Shown piece by piece: positions 61,894-64,000 of a stretch of DNA of 64,000 bases; position 1 is the stretch's first letter, and every line of letters begins with the position of its first letter. A program made the translations under genes and the position numbers. Source of the stretch: an uncultured Bacteroidaceae bacterium (GTDB lineage Bacteria > Bacteroidota > Bacteroidia > Bacteroidales > Bacteroidaceae); the NCBI GenBank assembly GCA_905234735.1, contig CAJOJA010000011.1, forward strand, positions 147,794 through 211,793, in the 5' to 3' direction. The notes beneath the pieces are model-generated. The model was not told where the DNA came from and ran no database searches. It was given only the letters and a program-made list of their open reading frames with translations.

Positions 61894-63828
61894 ATGGGAA
61901 AGATTATTGGAATCGACTTGGGTACAACTAACAGCTGTGTATCCGTATTTGAGGGCAACGAGCCCGTGGTTATTGCCAACAGCGAGGGCAAGCGTACAAC
62001 TCCCTCTGTAGTGGCATTCGTAGAAGGTGGCGAACGTAAGGTGGGTGATCCTGCCAAGCGTCAGGCCATCACCAATCCTAAGAAGACTATCTTCTCTATC
62101 AAGCGTTTCATGGGTGAAACCTACGATCAGGTACAGAAGGAAATCGCACGCGTACCTTATTCTGTAGTACGTGGCGACAACAATACTCCGCGTGTTGACA
62201 TCGACGGTCGCCAGTACACTCCGCAGGAAATCAGCGCAATGATTCTGCAGAAAATGAAAAAGACGGCTGAGGACTATCTGGGTCAGGAAGTGACGGAGGC
62301 CGTCATCACCGTTCCCGCTTACTTCTCCGACTCTCAGCGTCAGGCCACCAAGGAGGCTGGTCAGATTGCAGGTCTCGAAGTTAAGCGAATCGTGAACGAA
62401 CCCACGGCTGCCGCTTTGGCATACGGTGTGGACAAGGCTAACAAGGACATGAAGATTGCCGTCTTCGACCTCGGTGGCGGTACGTTCGATATCTCAATTC
62501 TGGAGTTCGGCAGCGGCGTGTTCGAAGTGCTGAGCACCAATGGCGACACTCATCTGGGTGGTGACGACTTCGACCAGGTTATCATCGACTGGCTGGCCAA
62601 TGGTTTCAAGGCTGAAGAAGGCGTTGACCTGAAGCAAGATCCCATGGCCCTGCAGCGCCTGAAGGAGGCTGCCGAGAAGGCTAAGATAGAGCTCTCCAGC
62701 ACCACTTCCACCGAGATAAACCTTCCGTATATCACAGCCGTAGGCGGTGTGCCCAAACACCTTGTTAAGACCCTTACTCGTTCTGAGTTCGAGCGTCTGT
62801 GTGACAGCCTGATTCAGGCTTGCAAGGTTCCTTGCCAGAATGCCATGCGCGACGCAGGTCTGTCAAACAGCGACATAGACGAGGTTATCCTTGTGGGTGG
62901 TTCTACCCGTATCCCTGCTGTGCAGAAGATGGTAGCAGACTTCTTCGGCAAAGAGCCTTCGAAGGGTGTTAATCCCGATGAGGTCGTAGCCGTAGGTGCC
63001 AGCATCCAGGGTGCTGTCCTCACAGGTGACAAGAGCGACATCGTGTTGCTCGACGTAACTCCCCTGTCTATGGGTATCGAGACGCTGGGTGGCGTGATGA
63101 CCAAGCTCATCGAAGCCAACACCACTATTCCCTGCAAGAAGAGTGAAACATTCTCTACCGCTGCCGATAACCAGACGGCTGTAACCATCCACGTCCTGCA
63201 GGGTGAGCGCCCAATGGCTGCTCAGAATAAGAGTGTAGGCCACTTCAACCTCGAAGGCATTGCTCCCGCACGCCGTGGCGTTCCTCAGATTGAGGTAACG
63301 TTCGATATCGATGCCAATGGCATTCTGAACGTTTCGGCCAAGGACAAGGCTACGGGCAAGGAGCAGAGCATTCGCATCGAAGCTTCAAGCGGTCTGTCGA
63401 AGGAAGAAATAGAGCGCATGAAGGCCGAGGCTGAGGCTAATGCAGAGAGCGATAAGAAGGAGCGCGAGAAGATTGACAAACTGAATCAGGCCGATAGCAT
63501 GATTTTCCAGACGGAGAACATGCTGAAGGAGAGTGGTGATAAACTGCCCGCCGGCGTAAAGGCCGAGGTTGAAGCAGCTCTCGATAAACTCCGCAATGCC
63601 CACAAGGCACAGGACATTGCTGCCATCGATGCAGCCACAGCCGAACTGAACAACGCTGCCCAGAAGATGTATCAGGCAGCCCAGCAGGCAGGTGCTGGTG
63701 CACAGCCTGGTCCCGATGCTGGTTTTGGCGGCGCAGGCTTCCAAGGCAGTCAGGCTGGTCCTCAGCCCGGTGCCAATAACGGTAAGGCCGACGACATCCA
63801 GGATGCCGACTTCGAGGAGGTCAAATGA
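61894..63828 (+). CDS. dnaK: Chaperone DnaK (Hsp70)
   Basis: 644 residues. The ATPase domain has the three Hsp70 signatures ([15 protein letters not shown] at the start, [14 protein letters not shown] and [17 protein letters not shown]); the substrate domain follows after the [14 protein letters not shown] linker region, and a Gly/Gln/Pro-rich tail ends in DADFEEVK. The frame opens at 61807, but ATG 61894 gives the canonical start. A stand-alone gene: no grpE or dnaJ is adjacent. A sigma-54-like promoter lies upstream, and there are two hairpins downstream. Confidence 0.97.
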   Translation: MGKIIGIDLGTTNSCVSVFEGNEPVVIANSEGKRTTPSVVAFVEGGERKVGDPAKRQAITNPKKTIFSIKRFMGETYDQVQKEIARVPYSVVRGDNNTPRVDIDGRQYTPQEISAMILQKMKKTAEDYLGQEVTEAVITVPAYFSDSQRQATKEAGQIAGLEVKRIVNEPTAAALAYGVDKANKDMKIAVFDLGGGTFDISILEFGSGVFEVLSTNGDTHLGGDDFDQVIIDWLANGFKAEEGVDLKQDPMALQRLKEAAEKAKIELSSTTSTEINLPYITAVGGVPKHLVKTLTRSEFERLCDSLIQACKVPCQNAMRDAGLSNSDIDEVILVGGSTRIPAVQKMVADFFGKEPSKGVNPDEVVAVGASIQGAVLTGDKSDIVLLDVTPLSMGIETLGGVMTKLIEANTTIPCKKSETFSTAADNQTAVTIHVLQGERPMAAQNKSVGHFNLEGIAPARRGVPQIEVTFDIDANGILNVSAKDKATGKEQSIRIEASSGLSKEEIERMKAEAEANAESDKKEREKIDKLNQADSMIFQTENMLKESGDKLPAGVKAEVEAALDKLRNAHKAQDIAAIDAATAELNNAAQKMYQAAQQAGAGAQPGPDAGFGGAGFQGSQAGPQPGANNGKADDIQDADFEEVK

Positions 63829-63861
63829 GACGCATAAGTAAAGATATAACAAAACACTATT

Positions 63862-63903
63862 AAATGGCGTGTAACTCATTGAGCTACACGCCATTTCTTT
63901 TTT
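63862..63903 (+). terminator. Rho-independent terminator of dnaK
   Basis: AAATGGCGTGTA (63862-63873) pairs perfectly with TACACGCCATTT (63885-63896) over an 11-base loop and is followed by CTTTTTT. It starts 34 bases after the dnaK stop. Confidence 0.9.
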
Positions 63904-63941
63904 ATTGCTGTCCGCTAAAACTCAAATGAGCATTAATAATC

Positions 63942-63982
63942 GTCCGCGATGCCGATAAATAGGCATTGCGGACTCTTTTTTT
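63942..63982 (+). terminator. Second terminator-like hairpin near the window end
   Basis: GTCCGCGATGCC (63942-63953) pairs with GGCATTGCGGAC (63962-63973), one mismatch, and is followed by TCTTTTTTTG. No gene is seen between it and the dnaK terminator. It is either a backup terminator or the end of a short transcript. Confidence 0.6.
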
Positions 63983-64000
63983 GAAAAGTAAGCCCCTCTA

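Overview
The window looks like a Prevotella-type Bacteroidetes chromosome. The evidence is the Bacteroidetes promoter signature (TTTG, 19-22 bases, TAnnTTTG) upstream of many genes, weak Shine-Dalgarno use, a UpxY-type antiterminator heading a polysaccharide locus, secreted proteins with the Prevotella-style C-terminal tail (YDLQGRR...GLYIQGRR), a bifunctional hisB and a carboxynorspermidine synthase. No rRNA, tRNA, CRISPR array or intact insertion sequence was recognised.

Layout. 1-5.5 kb: an interrupted flavoprotein gene at the edge, a secreted M6 protease with a GH43 enzyme, then a decay zone with truncated or frameshifted genes (YdeI-like, NYN-like, TolC-like, DUF1566-like), palindromic repeats and one apparently intact small gene. 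5.5-16.6 kb: surface and secreted functions (four-module acidic lipoprotein, thioredoxin-like protein, CE1-type esterase, acyltransferase, DUF6057 membrane protein with a TolB-like lipoprotein carrying CxxCH, GH2 enzyme). 16.6-34.6 kb: minus-strand housekeeping genes, including histidine biosynthesis split into hisGDCB and hisHAFI(E), lysA and lysC, recR, ruvC, ftsE, DedA, a ModF-like ATPase and glycosyltransferases.

35.0-59.3 kb: a plus-strand Wzx/Wzy-type polysaccharide locus. It starts with a consensus promoter, a structured leader and the NusG-like antiterminator. It then encodes UDP-glucuronate epimerase-like, RfbA and RfbB proteins, followed by an NDP-hexose 2,3-dehydratase, a Gfo/Idh 3-ketoreductase, a StrS-type aminotransferase, a second PLP aminotransferase, an ATP-grasp ligase and a PglD-like acyltransferase. 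Next come a candidate polymerase, the flippase, glycosyltransferases, a TupA-like second ATP-grasp protein, a beta-helix protein, a WecG/TagA transferase, ManA and the initiating phosphosugar transferase. rfbC and rfbD are absent. Together the genes predict a dTDP-4-amino-2,4,6-trideoxyhexose, possibly acylated or aminoacylated. This is the most interesting system in the window.

59.3-64 kb: carboxynorspermidine synthase, recA with a strong terminator, and dnaK preceded by a near-consensus sigma-54 promoter and followed by two terminator-like hairpins.

A recurring oddity is short repeats inside and between genes: 7-8 bp arrays that supply start codons, stop codons, signal peptides and an insertion in HisH, and C/G-rich elements inside reading frames.
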